A stretch of 64,000 bases of DNA. It comes from Streptomyces sp. ITFR-21. Its GTDB lineage: Bacteria; Actinomycetota; Actinomycetes; Streptomycetales; Streptomycetaceae. Below, one piece after another: positions 37,692 through 48,523 of the stretch; the stretch's first letter is position 1; each line of letters starts with the position of its first letter. Below the pieces are notes generated by a model, which did not search any database, had not been told where the DNA came from, and worked only from the letters and a program-made list of their open reading frames with translations. The stretch covers positions 4,027,001 through 4,091,000 of the forward strand of contig NZ_CP134605.1 in NCBI RefSeq assembly GCF_031844685.1. Direction: 5' to 3'. The translations under genes and the position numbers were made by a program.

Positions 37692-37714
37692 GTACACACC
37701 TTCGAGTAGGGTAC
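37692..37714 (+). promoter_or_regulatory. Leaderless promoter and candidate operator of the HxlR gene
   Basis: TAGGGT (37707-37712) ends 6 bp before the ATG, implying a leaderless transcript. GTAC occurs at 37692-37695 and 37711-37714, an imperfect dyad that spans the -10 and may be the HxlR autoregulatory site. No good -35 is present. Confidence 0.45.
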
Positions 37715-37718
37715 GCAC

Positions 37719-38069
37719 ATGAAGGTAATGTGCCCGGAGCGGGCCGTCCTGGAGCACCTCACCAGCCGCTGGGGGGTGCTCGTGCTGTGCGCGCTGCTCG
37801 GCGGCACCCGCCGGTTCGGCGAACTGCGCCGGGAGGTCGGCGAGGTGAGCGAGAAGATGCTCACCCAGACGCTGCGCACCCTGGAGCGGGACGGCTTCGT
37901 CCGCCGCGTGGCCCACCCGGTCATCCCGCCGCACGTCGACTACGACCTCACCGCGCTCGGCGAGCAGGCCGCCCGCCAGATCCGGGCGCTGTCCCGCTGG
38001 ACCGAGGAGCACCTGCCGGACGTGTCCGCGGCCCGCGACGCCTACGACACCCGGCCGACCGCGGGCTGA
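37719..38069 (+). CDS. HxlR/DUF24 family winged-helix regulator with N-terminal Cys
   Basis: A 116-residue single-domain regulator starting MKVMCPERAVLEHLTSRWGV. It has RRFGELRREVGEVSEKMLTQTLRTLERDG (helix-turn-helix, split here by family pattern into residues ~35-62) and the wing VAHPVIPPHVDYDLTALG. Cys5 lies in the N-terminal segment where redox-sensing DUF24 proteins (YodB, HypR, QorR) carry their conserved Cys. It probably represses the divergent quinone-reductase-like gene and itself until oxidised by quinones or disulfide stress. That role is inferred from arrangement and the Cys. Confidence 0.85.
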   Translation: MKVMCPERAVLEHLTSRWGVLVLCALLGGTRRFGELRREVGEVSEKMLTQTLRTLERDGFVRRVAHPVIPPHVDYDLTALGEQAARQIRALSRWTEEHLPDVSAARDAYDTRPTAG

Positions 38070-38208
38070 CCGCGAGCCCTGTATGGGACGTGCCGGCCGG
38101 CCGCGGGCCCGTCCGCCGGCCCCGTACCGGACGTGCCGCCCGGTCCCGTACAACGCGACGCCCGGCGCCGGGCGGGCCGGGCCGGGCCGGGCATCGCGGG
38201 CGGACGGG

Positions 38209-39277
<1,069 letters not shown>

Positions 39278-39285
<8 letters not shown>

Positions 39286-41248
39286 TCTCACGCTCCTCAA
39301 CGCTCGCCATGCCGCTCAGTTCGACGATAGCCGTGGCCAACTGCTCGGCCTTGAACGGCAGTCCGGTGACCTGGTTGTACGACACCGCGTCCACCAGGTA
39401 CTTCGCCCGCAGCAGGTGGGCCAGCTGCCCGAGGTTCATCTCCGGCACCACCACCCTTTGGTAGGCCGCCAGCACCGCCCCCAGGTTCGCCGGGAAGGGG
39501 TTCAGGTTCCGCAGGTGAGCCTGTGCGACCCGGCCGCCCCCGCCGCGGATCCGGCGGACGGCCGCGGTGATCGGCCCGTACGTCGAACCCCAGCCGAGCA
39601 CCAGCGTGGTGGCCTCCCCGCTCGGGTCGTCCACCGTCACGTCCGGCACCTCGACACCGTCGATCTTGGCCTGCCGGGTGCGGACCATGAAGTCGTGGTT
39701 GGCCGGGTCGTAGCTGATGTTGCCGGTGCCGTCCTGCTTCTCGATGCCGCCGATCCGGTGTTCGAGCCCGGGGGTGCCGGGCACCGCCCACGGCCGCGCC
39801 AGCGTCCGCGGGTCCCGCAGGTACGGCCAGAAGGTCCGCGTGCCGTCGGCCTCCGTGTGGTTCGGGCCGCTGGCGAACTCCACCCGCAGGTCCGGCAGTT
39901 CGGAGACCTCCGGGATCCGCCACGGCTCGGAGCCGTTGGCCAGGTAGCCGTCGGACAGCAGCAGCACCGGGGTCCGGTACGTCAGGGCGATCCGGGCCGC
40001 TTCCAGTGCCGCGGCGAAGCAGTCGGCGGCCGTGGCCGGCGCCACGATCGGCACCGGCGCCTCGCCGTTGCGCCCGTACATCGCCTGCAGCAGATCCGCC
40101 TGCTCGGTCTTGGTCGGCAGCCCGGTGGAGGGGCCGCCGCGCTGGATGTCCACGATCAGCAGCGGCAGTTCGAGGCTGACCGCCAGCCCGATCGTCTCCG
40201 ACTTGAGCGCCACCCCGGGCCCCGAGGTGGTGGTCACCGCCAGCGACCCGCCGAAGGCCGCCCCCAGCGCGGCGCCGATCGCGGCGATCTCGTCCTCGGC
40301 CTGGAAGGTCCTGACCCCGAAGTTCTTGTGCTTCGACAGCTCGTGCAGGATGTCGGAGGCCGGGGTGATCGGGTACGAGCCCAGGAACAGCGGCAGCCCG
40401 CTCTGGGTGGCCGCGGCGATCAGCCCGTACGACAGCGCCAGGTTCCCGGAGATGTTCCGGTAGCGGCCGACCGGGAAGGCCGAGGCGGCCGGCTGCACCT
40501 CGTAGGAGACCGCGAAGTCCTCGGTGGTCTCGCCGAAGTTCCAGCCCGCCCGGAACGCGGTGACGTTCGCCTCCGCGATGTCCGGCTTCTTGGCGAACTT
40601 CTTCCGCAGGAACGCCTCGGTGTTGTCCGTCGGCCGGTGGTACATCCACGACAGCAGTCCGAGCGCGAACATGTTCTTCGCCCGCTCGGCGTCCTTGCGG
40701 GCCAGGCCGGAGTCCTTGAGCGCCTCCAGCGTCAGGGTGGTCAGCGGCACCGGGTGCACCGCGTACCCGGTCAGCGTGTCGTCCTCCAGCGGATTGGCCG
40801 CCCAGCCGACCTTGGCCATCGCCCGTTTGGTGAACTCGTCCGTGTCCACGATGATCTCCGCGCCCCGCGGCAGATCAGCCAGGTTGGCCTTGAGCGCCGC
40901 CGGGTTCATCGCCACCAGTACGTCGGGCGCGTCGCCCGGGGTGAGGATGTCGTGGTCGGCGAAGTGCAGTTGGAACGACGAGACCCCGGGCAGCGTCCCC
41001 GCGGGCGCCCTGATCTCGGCCGGGAAGTTCGGCAGCGTCGACAGGTCGTTGCCGAAGGACGCGGTCTCCGAGGTGAAACGGTCACCGGTCAACTGCATCC
41101 CGTCACCGGAGTCGCCCGCGAACCGGATGATCACCCGGTCCAGGCGTCTGGTCTCCTTCTCCCGTTGACGCTGTTCGCCGAGGACGTCTGTGCCGACGGG
41201 CGGTTGTCCCGTGCCCGTACTGGTGGGGGTGCTGACCTGGCTGGTCAC
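39278..41248 (-). CDS. korA: 2-oxoglutarate:ferredoxin oxidoreductase subunit alpha (gamma-alpha fusion)
   Basis: A 656-residue protein containing gamma and alpha domains. The gamma part (about 35-230) has RVIIRFAGDSGDGMQLTGDR; the alpha part (about 245-640) has YGLIAAATQSGLPLFLGSYP, TFQAEDEIAAIGAALGAAFG and TTSGPGVALKSETIGLAVSL. The domain order is usual for aerobic actinobacterial KorA. GTG 41248 is chosen because AAGGAGGT lies 8 nt upstream; ATG 41287 lacks a site. It heads korA-korB and lies about 4 kb from the second nuo operon, a possible user of its ferredoxin. Confidence 0.93.
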
Positions 41249-41411
41249 TGAATCGGACCTCCTTCGAGGCGGCGGCTCACCGGTCATGGTACGTCGGTAA
41301 GGGTCGCCTACCCCGTACGTCCCGGAATGTGGAAGTCGCGGGTCCGCAACGGGATGGACCGGCCTTCCGGCGCGGACCGCCTGGTGTGGTGGGACGGGCT
41401 GTCAGCAACCT

Positions 41412-42071
41412 TTACGAGTTGAGGTAGGTCAGTACCGCCAGCACCCGACGGTGATCCCCGTCACTCGGCGCGAGGCCCAGCTTGAGGAAGATGTTGCTGA
41501 CGTGCTTCTCGACCGCGCCGTCGCTGACCACCAGCTGCCTGGCGACCGCCGAGTTCGTCCGGCCCTCCGCCATCAGGCCCAGCACCTCGCGCTCCCTCCG
41601 CGTCAGCCCGGCCAGCACGTCCTGCTTGCGGCTGCGGCCCAGCAGCTGGGCGACCACCTCCGGATCCAGCGCGGTGCCGCCCTCGGCGACCCGGACCACC
41701 GCGTCCACGAACTCCCGGACGTCGGCCACCCGGTCCTTCAGCAGATAGCCCACCCCGCGCGAGGACCCGGCCAGCAGCTCGGTGGCGTACTGCTCCTCCA
41801 CGTACTGCGACAGCACCAGGACACCCACCGCCGGGTGGTCGCGCCGCAGCTGTACGGCCGCGCGCACGCCCTCGTCGGTGTGCGTCGGCGGCATCCGCAC
41901 ATCGGCCACCACCACGTCGGGGGCCCCGCCGCGCGCAACCAGGTCGTCGACCGCCTTCAGCAGGCCCACCGCGTCGCCCACACCCGCCACCACGTCGTGG
42001 CCGCGGTCGGTCAGCAGCCGGGTCAGACCGTCCCGTAGCAGTACCGAGTCCTCGGCGATGACCACCCGCAC
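41412..42071 (-). CDS. LuxR-family (NarL-type) response regulator
   Basis: A 219-residue two-component regulator. The receiver domain starts [20 protein letters not shown], with phospho-acceptor D57 ([10 protein letters not shown]) and Lys112 (YLLKDRV). The C-terminal LuxR-type helix-turn-helix reads [20 protein letters not shown] and [23 protein letters not shown] 42071 with GGAGG 5 nt upstream gives the standard receiver start. The likely partner is the sensor kinase at 43590-44756, which is separated from it by a gene on the opposite strand. Confidence 0.9.
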   Translation of the reverse strand: MRVVIAEDSVLLRDGLTRLLTDRGHDVVAGVGDAVGLLKAVDDLVARGGAPDVVVADVRMPPTHTDEGVRAAVQLRRDHPAVGVLVLSQYVEEQYATELLAGSSRGVGYLLKDRVADVREFVDAVVRVAEGGTALDPEVVAQLLGRSRKQDVLAGLTRREREVLGLMAEGRTNSAVARQLVVSDGAVEKHVSNIFLKLGLAPSDGDHRRVLAVLTYLNS

Positions 42072-42288
42072 ACCGTCCTCCACCGTTCGTGGGCCCCCGC
42101 CGCGTCCGGCGGTCCGCCCTGAGTCTCCCAGCATCCCAGCAGGCGCGGGGCGGTGGGGATTACGGTTCGGTCGGGCAAGGTTGCGCCACCCGTTCACGCG
42201 GGGGGATCCTGCCCGGTCGTAGACCCGGGAGTCAGGAGGCGCCGTGATCCGGTGGCGCCCAGGGGACGCCCACGAGAGAGGAGAGCGT

Positions 42289-43245
42289 GTGCGCGCGGTC
42301 GGATTCGATGTCAACGGCGGCCCTGAGGTGCTGCGGCCGGTGGAGCTGCCCGTTCCGGAGCCCGGCCCCGGCCGGGTCCTGATCCGCGTCGCCTACGCCG
42401 GGGTCAACTTCGGCGAGGTGCAGCACCGGCTCGGCGACTTCGGCCCGGCCGACGGGATCGAGGTGCCCGGCCTGGAGATCTCCGGCGAGGTCGCCGAGCT
42501 CGGCGCCGGCGTCACCGGCCTGGCCCCGGGCGACCCGGTCGCCGCCTACCTGCCGGACGCCGGCGGGTACGCCGAGTACGCGGTCGCGCCGGCCGCCTTC
42601 GTCTTCCCGCTGGACGGGATATCGCTGCGCGACGGCGGCGGGGCGGCGCTGGCGCTGACCACCGCGTGGGGGGTGCTGACCGGTGCGGCCCGGCTCACCG
42701 CCGGCGACACCGTGCTCATCCACGCCGCGGCCGGCGGGGTCGGCTCCGTCGCCGCCCAGCTCGCCAGGGCGCTGGGCGCGGCCTCCGTGCACGGCACGGT
42801 CAGCTCCGCCGCCAAGGCCCGCTACGCCGAGCGGTTCGGCTACGACGCGGTGCACCTGCGGGACGGCTTCGCCGCGCACGTCTCCGACCTCGACGTCGTC
42901 CTCGACCCGATCGGCGGCCCGACCCGCCAGGCCAGCCTCACCGTACTGGCCCCCTTCGGCCGCCTCGCGGTCTACGGCGACGCCGCCCGCCGCCCCGACC
43001 TGAACCTGCCGGTCCTCCCCTTCTGGAAGAACAACCGCTCACTGACCGGCTACGACATCGCCGACCTCGCCCGCCGCGCCCCGGACCGCGTCCGCTCCCA
43101 CGCCCTGTCCGCCCTCTCCCTTCTCGCCTCGGGCACGATCCGCCTCGACATCAGCGCGGAGCTCCCCCTGACCTCCGCCGCCCAGGCCCACGAAACCCTC
43201 CAGTCCGGCCTGAACGTGGGCAAGACGCTGCTCACGGTGGGGTAG
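42289..43245 (+). CDS. Zinc-independent quinone oxidoreductase-like (MDR family) dehydrogenase
   Basis: A 318-residue medium-chain reductase. The GroES-like domain has [17 protein letters not shown], and the NADPH motif is [20 protein letters not shown] (about 145-164). The catalytic zinc Cys/His set is absent, as in NADPH:quinone reductases (QOR). The end [11 protein letters not shown] is typical. GTG 42289 is preceded by AGAGGAGA. The gene lies between, and is oriented opposite to, the two genes of a two-component pair. Confidence 0.88.
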   Translation: MRAVGFDVNGGPEVLRPVELPVPEPGPGRVLIRVAYAGVNFGEVQHRLGDFGPADGIEVPGLEISGEVAELGAGVTGLAPGDPVAAYLPDAGGYAEYAVAPAAFVFPLDGISLRDGGGAALALTTAWGVLTGAARLTAGDTVLIHAAAGGVGSVAAQLARALGAASVHGTVSSAAKARYAERFGYDAVHLRDGFAAHVSDLDVVLDPIGGPTRQASLTVLAPFGRLAVYGDAARRPDLNLPVLPFWKNNRSLTGYDIADLARRAPDRVRSHALSALSLLASGTIRLDISAELPLTSAAQAHETLQSGLNVGKTLLTVG

Positions 43246-43589
43246 CCCTGCGGGCGGCCGACCGGGGGGGCGCCCCGGTGGCCCGCCGACCGCCCTGCCC
43301 GCCGCCCTGCCCGTCGGCCGACCCGCCGCCCTGCCCGTCGGCCGACCCGTCGGCCGACCCGCCTCGGCCGGTACGGCGGGCCGCGGGACGGCAGGGGCGG
43401 CCCGGCCATGGCTGCGTCGAGGGTTCGGCGGACTGCCGGCGGGTGGCGGGGCGGTGACTGCCGGCCGCCCAGCGCCGGCCCGGCTTCTGCCCGCGGCCGC
43501 CGGGCCGGGCGCACGCACCCGCCGCTGTCGGCGGGCCGCCCCGCCCCCGAACGGGCGGACGGCGTTCCGGGGCGGCCCGGCGGGTCCGG
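43246..43589. other. Convergent gap with degenerate CCCTGCCCGTCGGCCGACCC repeats
   Basis: Between the quinone-reductase-like gene and the sensor kinase. Positions about 43285-43372 hold imperfect tandem copies built from GCCCTGCCC and GTCGGCCGACCC units; the latter is itself nearly palindromic. No gene or clear terminator hairpin is seen in the rest. Confidence 0.6.
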
Positions 43590-44756
43590 TCAGGCCCGCC
43601 AGGGCAGCTCCGCGGTGATGCGGGTCGGGCCGCCCGCGGGGGAGTCGACGGCCAGCAGGCCGTCCACCGAGCCCAGCCGCTCGGCGAGCCCGGCGAGGCC
43701 CGAGCCGGCCGCCGCGTCCGCGCCGCCGCGGCCGTCGTCCCGGACCAGGATCATCAGCCGGTCGGCCGCCTGCCACACCTCCACCGACGCACCGCGCGCC
43801 CCGCTGTGCTTGCTGATGTTCTGCAGCAGTTCGGAGACGGTGAAGTACGCGATCCCCTCGATCGCCTCCGCCGGCCGGGCCGGCAGCTCGACGGTCACGG
43901 CGACCGGGACCGTGCAGCGGGTGGCGACCGACGACAGCGCCGCGTCCAGGCCGCGGTCGGTGAGGATCGCCGGGTGGATGCCGCGGGCGAGGTCCCGCAG
44001 CTCCTGGAGGGCGATCTTCACCTCGCCGTGCGCCTCCGCCACCATCGCCGCCCCCACGGCCGGGTCCTCCAGGAGTTTCTCCTTCGCGAGTCCGAGGTCC
44101 ATCGCGAGTGCCACCAGCCGGGCCTGGGCGCCGTCGTGCAGGTCGCGCTCGATCCGGCGCAGGTCGGCCGCCGCGGTGTCGACCACCACCCCGCGGTCCG
44201 ACTCCAGCTCCGCGATCCGCCGCTCCAGCTCGTCCGACGGCTGAAGCAGCCCGCGCACCAGCGCCCGGTCCACCGTCGCCATCGCCCTGGCCAGGAACGG
44301 CAGCACCGGCCACAGCACGAACAGCGAGGCCAGGGTGACGGTGAAGGTGACGACGCCCCACGGCAGCCGGATCGCGGAGTACAGCGCGTGCCGCCACGCC
44401 ACCGGGTCCTTCACCGACGCGACCACCCACGGCAGGAAGCCCATCCGGCCCGGCCGCAGCGGGCGCGGCTCGTCCACCCGGACACCCAGCAGCGCCCGCG
44501 CCCGCGCCCGCTCCAGCCGGCCGAGACCGCGGCAGCCCACCAGCCCCAGCGCCAGCAGCGGCAGCCCGATCACGGTCACCGACAGGCCGGCGCCGAGGCT
44601 GAGCGTGGTGACGACGTAGACGAAGCCGACGATCGACGTGAAAAGGTTGACCAGTAGATGCGCGATCTCCTTCCACGTCACCGCGTCGAACATCGCGAAC
44701 CGCGCGGGCGGCAGCGGATCGGCCGGCGGGCCGGCGGGGGCGGGCGAGGTGTCCAT
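43590..44756 (-). CDS. Sensor histidine kinase (HisKA_3 / NarL-partner type)
   Basis: A 388-residue membrane kinase. The region to ~165 has hydrophobic segments (about 34-55, 58-78, 134-156) forming a short sensor domain with little extracellular part. Dimerisation and phospho-acceptor: RIERDLHDGAQARLVALAMD with H207. The ATPase domain has ELLQNISKHSG (N box), RDDGRGG and SGLAGLAERLGSVDG (G boxes). It probably senses a membrane or internal signal and phosphorylates the regulator at 41412-42071. The ligand is unknown. Confidence 0.9.
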   Translation of the reverse strand: MDTSPAPAGPPADPLPPARFAMFDAVTWKEIAHLLVNLFTSIVGFVYVVTTLSLGAGLSVTVIGLPLLALGLVGCRGLGRLERARARALLGVRVDEPRPLRPGRMGFLPWVVASVKDPVAWRHALYSAIRLPWGVVTFTVTLASLFVLWPVLPFLARAMATVDRALVRGLLQPSDELERRIAELESDRGVVVDTAAADLRRIERDLHDGAQARLVALAMDLGLAKEKLLEDPAVGAAMVAEAHGEVKIALQELRDLARGIHPAILTDRGLDAALSSVATRCTVPVAVTVELPARPAEAIEGIAYFTVSELLQNISKHSGARGASVEVWQAADRLMILVRDDGRGGADAAAGSGLAGLAERLGSVDGLLAVDSPAGGPTRITAELPWRA

Positions 44757-45034
44757 GCCCTCAGCCTGCCGGGCCCCGGGGCGGGTCCGCCATGGGGAGC
44801 GCTGTCCGGCCCGGGGTGGGGTTATCCCCCGGTACGCCGCCGGGCCCGCCCGCCGGGCGCGGACCGTACGCGGACAGGTCCGGGCGACGGCGCGGCGAAG
44901 GGCGCGGGGCCAGTACGGGGACGGGGGATGCGCCCGTGAAGCCAGGGCCTAGACTCCCTCCGTGTAAATCGTCTAAAGATCCATCCGGATCGCTGGACAC
45001 CACGGTCAACGAGTCAAACGAGGGGCGGACGGAC

Positions 45035-45403
45035 GTGGACTACTTCCACGGCTACTCGGTCGTCGGGCTGGTCGCGGTCGTCGGTGTGCTCTTCGTGACG
45101 GTCGCGTTCGCGGGCGGCCGGCTGCTGCGGCCGGTCGTGCCGACGCGGGAGAAGATGCTCACGTACGAGTGCGGGGTCGACCCGGTCGGCGAGGGCTGGG
45201 CGCACACCCAGATCCGCTACTACGTGTACTCCTTCCTCTATGTGATCTTCGCGGTGGACGCGATCTTCCTCTTCCCCTGGGCCACCGTTTTCGCCGCGCC
45301 GGGCTTCGGCGGCACCACGCTGGCCGAGATGTTCGTCTTCATCGGCTTCCTGGCGGTCGGACTGCTCTACGCCTGGAAGAAGGGCGTTCTCGAATGGACC
45401 TGA
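45035..45403 (+). CDS. nuoA2: NuoA-like subunit of the second complex I-type operon
   Basis: A 122-residue three-helix subunit. The conserved loop is [20 protein letters not shown], and [20 protein letters not shown] and [18 protein letters not shown] follow. It differs clearly from NuoA1 (119 aa) but keeps the YECG motif. GTG 45035 is chosen from the conserved start; the ribosome-binding site is weak. A TAGACT box at 44950-44955 may be the operon's -10. I find no Rex-like dyad upstream. It overlaps nuoB2 by 10 bp. Confidence 0.9.
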   Translation: MDYFHGYSVVGLVAVVGVLFVTVAFAGGRLLRPVVPTREKMLTYECGVDPVGEGWAHTQIRYYVYSFLYVIFAVDAIFLFPWATVFAAPGFGGTTLAEMFVFIGFLAVGLLYAWKKGVLEWT

Positions 45404-46035
45404 CCCCCGCCACCACTCCGGCGGTCGAGCTGCTGCCCGAGCCGCGCCGGCTCGGCCCGCTGGCCCGGCTGGCACCCGAGCCGATGAAGGTGGTGCTCAA
45501 CTGGGGCCGCCGCTACAGCCTGTGGGTCTTCAACTTCGGCCTGGCCTGCTGCGCGATCGAGTTCATCGCCGCGTCCATGGCCAAGCACGACTTCATCCGG
45601 CTCGGCGTGATCCCCTTCGCGCCCGGCCCCCGGCAGGCCGACCTGATGGTGGTCTCCGGCACGGTCACCGACAAGATGGCCCCGGCCGTCCGGCGGCTCT
45701 ACGAGCAGATGCCCGAGCCGAAGTACGTCATCTCCTTCGGCGCCTGCTCCAACTGCGGCGGCCCCTACTGGGACTCGTACTCCGTGACCAAGGGCGTCGA
45801 CCAGATCATCCCGGTCGACGTCTACGTGCCCGGCTGCCCGCCCCGTCCCGAGGCGCTGCTCCAGGGCATCCTCAAGCTCCAGGAGAAGATCGCCCGGGAG
45901 TCGCTGGGGGAGCGGTACGCCGCCCCCGCCGCGGCCGCCGTCCCGGCTGCCGCGCGCCCGTCCGCCGCCGCGCTGACCAGCGGCCTCGTCCGGCCGCCGG
46001 CCCCCGGCGGCGCCCCGGAGGCGGGAGACCGGTGA
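45394..46035 (+). CDS. nuoB2: NuoB-like subunit (N2 cluster) of the second operon
   Basis: A 213-residue protein. All four N2 ligands are kept: C52-C53 (GLACCAIE), C118 (GACSNCGG) and C148 (VPGCPPRPE). An extra C121 lies in the middle motif. Core sequence is close to NuoB, but the last ~40 residues are Ala/Pro-rich. An intact cluster suggests that the complex still handles electrons, although its usual partner NuoD is missing from the operon. Confidence 0.92.
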   Translation: MDLTPATTPAVELLPEPRRLGPLARLAPEPMKVVLNWGRRYSLWVFNFGLACCAIEFIAASMAKHDFIRLGVIPFAPGPRQADLMVVSGTVTDKMAPAVRRLYEQMPEPKYVISFGACSNCGGPYWDSYSVTKGVDQIIPVDVYVPGCPPRPEALLQGILKLQEKIARESLGERYAAPAAAAVPAAARPSAAALTSGLVRPPAPGGAPEAGDR

Positions 46036-46874
46036 GCGGATTCGACCGGCTGCCGGCCGGCGCGGCCGAGGTGTTCGGCGCGGGCGCCACGGCCGCCGAG
46101 GCGTACGGCCTGCTCACCGTCGACGTCCCACCCGACACCTGGATCGCCGCGCTGACCACCGCCCGCGACGAGCTGGGCTGCACCTTCTTCGACTGGCTGA
46201 GCGCGGTCGACGAGCCGGGCACGGGCTTCCTGGTCTGCGCCCACGTCGTCTCGCTGAGCCCCGCCGCGTCCGCAGCCCCCGCTTCCGTCGGCGGTCCGGG
46301 CCCGGCCACCGCGGTCCGCCGGCTGCTGGTGCGTACCACCGTCCCGTACGGCGCCGCGGAACTGCCCACCGCGACCGGTGTCTACGCGGGCGCGGGCTGG
46401 CACGAGCGGGAGACGTACGAGATGTTCGGCGTCGCCTTCGCCGGACACCCGCACCTGGCGCCGCTGCTGCTGCCCGAGGAGTTCGAGGGGCACCCGCTGC
46501 GCAAGGACTTCGTGCTGGCCGCCCGGGTCGCGAAGGCGTGGCCGGGCGCCAAGGAGCCCGGTGAGTCGCACGAAGGGGGCCCGAAGCGGCGGCAGATGCA
46601 GCCGCCCGGGGTGCCCGACCCCAACGACTGGGGCCCGCTCAAGGGCCAGCTGCCCCCCGCCCCGGCCCGCGCCCCCCGCGCCGGCCGCCCGGCGGGCACC
46701 GCGACGGCCCGCCCGGCGGGTGAGCGTCCGGCCCGCCGCCCGAGCGCGCCTGACGCGCCCTGGGAGCAGCGGCCGACCGAGCCACCGGCCGGGCACAGCG
46801 GGCCGTCCGCCGAGCCGCCGGCCACGCCCGCCGCCGGCGACGGGCCCCCCGCCGAGGGAGGTGGGACCCCGTGA
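46032..46874 (+). CDS. nuoC2: NuoC-like subunit of the second operon
   Basis: A 280-residue protein. The NuoC domain covers residues 1-~170 and contains [20 protein letters not shown] and [20 protein letters not shown]. The remaining ~110 residues are Pro/Ala/Arg-rich and probably disordered. In nuo1 the next gene is nuoD; here the stop overlaps the start of nuoH2 directly, so nuoD, E, F and G are absent. GTG 46032 overlaps the nuoB2 stop. Confidence 0.88.
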   Translation: MSGFDRLPAGAAEVFGAGATAAEAYGLLTVDVPPDTWIAALTTARDELGCTFFDWLSAVDEPGTGFLVCAHVVSLSPAASAAPASVGGPGPATAVRRLLVRTTVPYGAAELPTATGVYAGAGWHERETYEMFGVAFAGHPHLAPLLLPEEFEGHPLRKDFVLAARVAKAWPGAKEPGESHEGGPKRRQMQPPGVPDPNDWGPLKGQLPPAPARAPRAGRPAGTATARPAGERPARRPSAPDAPWEQRPTEPPAGHSGPSAEPPATPAAGDGPPAEGGGTP

Positions 46875-47833
46875 GCGACACCCTCCACGTCCTGCTGCGG
46901 CTGATCGCCGTCCTCGTCGTGTTCCTGGTCTTCCCGCTGCTGGTGGGGCAGGCCGAGCACAAGGTGATGGCGCACATGCAGGGCCGGCTCGGCCCGATGT
47001 ACGCGGGCGGCTTCCACGGCTGGGCGCAACTTGTGGCCGACGGCGTGAAGTTCGCCCAGAAGGAGGATGTGGTGCCGGCCGACGCCGACCGCCGCGTCTT
47101 CCAGCTCGCGCCGGCCGTCGCCCTGCTGCCGTACCTCCTGGTGCTGATCGCGATCCCGGTCGGCCCGCACGGCTTCGTCGGCGAGGCCCTGGACGCCGGC
47201 CTGCTGTTCGTCCTGGCCATGCTGGGGGTCGGCGTCCTCGGCTCCCTGATGGCGGGCTGGGCGTCGGCCAACAAGTTCTCGCTGCTCGGCGGCCTGCGCA
47301 CGGCCGCCCAGCTGATGGCGTACGAACTGCCGATGCTGCTCGCCGCCGCCTCGGTCGCCATGGCCGCCGGCACTCTCTCGCTGCCCGGGATCGTCGGCGC
47401 TTACCACTGGTGGTGGACGCTCTGGCAGCTCATGGGCGGCCTGGTCTTCTTCACCGCCGGCCTCGCCGAGCTGCAACGCCCGCCGTTCGACATGCCGGTG
47501 GCCGACTCCGAGATCATCTTCGGCGCGTACACCGAGTACACCGGGCTGCGCTTCGCGCTGTTCCTGCTCGCCGAGTACGCCGGCATCGTGGTGCTGTGCG
47601 GGCTGACCACGGTCCTGTTCCTCGGCGGCTGGCACGGCCCGTGGTCCGGCAGCGTCGGCTGGCTGTGGACGCTGCTCAAGGCCGCGGTGCTCGCCTTCGT
47701 GGTCATCTGGCTGCGGGTCAGCTACCCGCGGCTGCGCGAGGACCAGCTGCAGAAACTCGCCTGGACGGTGCTCATCCCGATCTCCCTCGCCCAGATCGCC
47801 CTGACCGGCGTCGTCAAGGTGGTGACCTCCTAA
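46871..47833 (+). CDS. nuoH2: NuoH-like subunit of the second operon
   Basis: A 320-residue membrane subunit with eight to nine helices and no C-terminal tail. The loop that reads RIGPNRHGP in NuoH1 is RLGPMYAGG here, losing the conserved Asn and following residues near the quinone entrance. The acidic loop AELQRPPFDMPVADSEIIFG keeps most family residues. It should anchor NuoB2/C2/I2 to the membrane arm. GTG 46871 overlaps nuoC2 by four bases. Confidence 0.92.
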   Translation: MSDTLHVLLRLIAVLVVFLVFPLLVGQAEHKVMAHMQGRLGPMYAGGFHGWAQLVADGVKFAQKEDVVPADADRRVFQLAPAVALLPYLLVLIAIPVGPHGFVGEALDAGLLFVLAMLGVGVLGSLMAGWASANKFSLLGGLRTAAQLMAYELPMLLAAASVAMAAGTLSLPGIVGAYHWWWTLWQLMGGLVFFTAGLAELQRPPFDMPVADSEIIFGAYTEYTGLRFALFLLAEYAGIVVLCGLTTVLFLGGWHGPWSGSVGWLWTLLKAAVLAFVVIWLRVSYPRLREDQLQKLAWTVLIPISLAQIALTGVVKVVTS

Positions 47834-47836
47834 GCC

Positions 47837-48523
47837 ATGGGTATCCCCGGATCAGGTCTGGCCAAGGGCCTCGCCGTCACCCTGCGGACGATGACGAAGC
47901 GTTCAGTCACCGCCCAGTACCCCGACGCGCAGCCCGAGCTCCCTCCCCGCTCGCGCGGTGTGATCGCGCTGTTCGAGGAGAACTGCACGGTCTGCATGCT
48001 GTGCGCCCGCGAGTGCCCCGACTGGTGCATCTACATCGACTCGCACAAGGAGACGGTGCCGGCCGCCGCCCCGGGCGGACGGGAACGCAGCCGCAACATG
48101 CTGGACCGCTTCGCCATCGACTTCTCGCTGTGCATGTACTGCGGTATCTGCATCGAGGTGTGCCCCTTCGACGCGCTGTTCTGGTCCCCGGAGTTCGAGT
48201 ACGCGGAGACCGACATCCTCGACCTGACGCACGAACGGGACAAGCTGCGCGAGTGGATGTGGACGGTCCCCGCGCCGCCCGCGCTCGACCCGGCGGCGGA
48301 GGAGCCCAAGGAGATCGCGGCGGCCCGCAAGGCGGCCGACAAGGCGCTGGCGTCCCGCCCGGCCGCGCCCGCCGCGCCTGGCGGCCCTGTGCCCGGCGGC
48401 CCCGCGCCCGTCGGCCGGGCGTCCGGCGATCCGGCGCGGCCCGCCGAGCCCGGGGAGTCCGCCGAGCCGGGGCAGTCCGCCGACCCGGGGCAGTCCGCCG
48501 ACCCGGGGGAGGGCCGGGCGTGA
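47837..48523 (+). CDS. nuoI2: NuoI-like two-[4Fe-4S] subunit of the second operon
   Basis: A 228-residue protein with both ferredoxin-type clusters intact: C50, C53, C56, C60 ([11 protein letters not shown]) and C99, C102, C105, C109 ([11 protein letters not shown]). As the most exposed iron-sulfur subunit in this set it is the likely electron entry point, e.g. for ferredoxin. The last ~75 residues include Pro/Gly-rich near-repeats such as [16 protein letters not shown]. The ATG is 3 bp after nuoH2. Confidence 0.93.
   Translation: MGIPGSGLAKGLAVTLRTMTKRSVTAQYPDAQPELPPRSRGVIALFEENCTVCMLCARECPDWCIYIDSHKETVPAAAPGGRERSRNMLDRFAIDFSLCMYCGICIEVCPFDALFWSPEFEYAETDILDLTHERDKLREWMWTVPAPPALDPAAEEPKEIAAARKAADKALASRPAAPAAPGGPVPGGPAPVGRASGDPARPAEPGESAEPGQSADPGQSADPGEGRA

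Noticed and set aside
44757..45034. Rex operator upstream of nuo2
   Set aside because: No TGTGAA-N4-TTCACA-like dyad is present on either strand.
46800..46900. A hidden or fused nuoD within nuoC2 or before nuoH2
   Set aside because: The NuoC2 C-terminus is a short Pro/Ala-rich tail and its stop overlaps nuoH2; no HPSTHG or related motif is seen in any frame.
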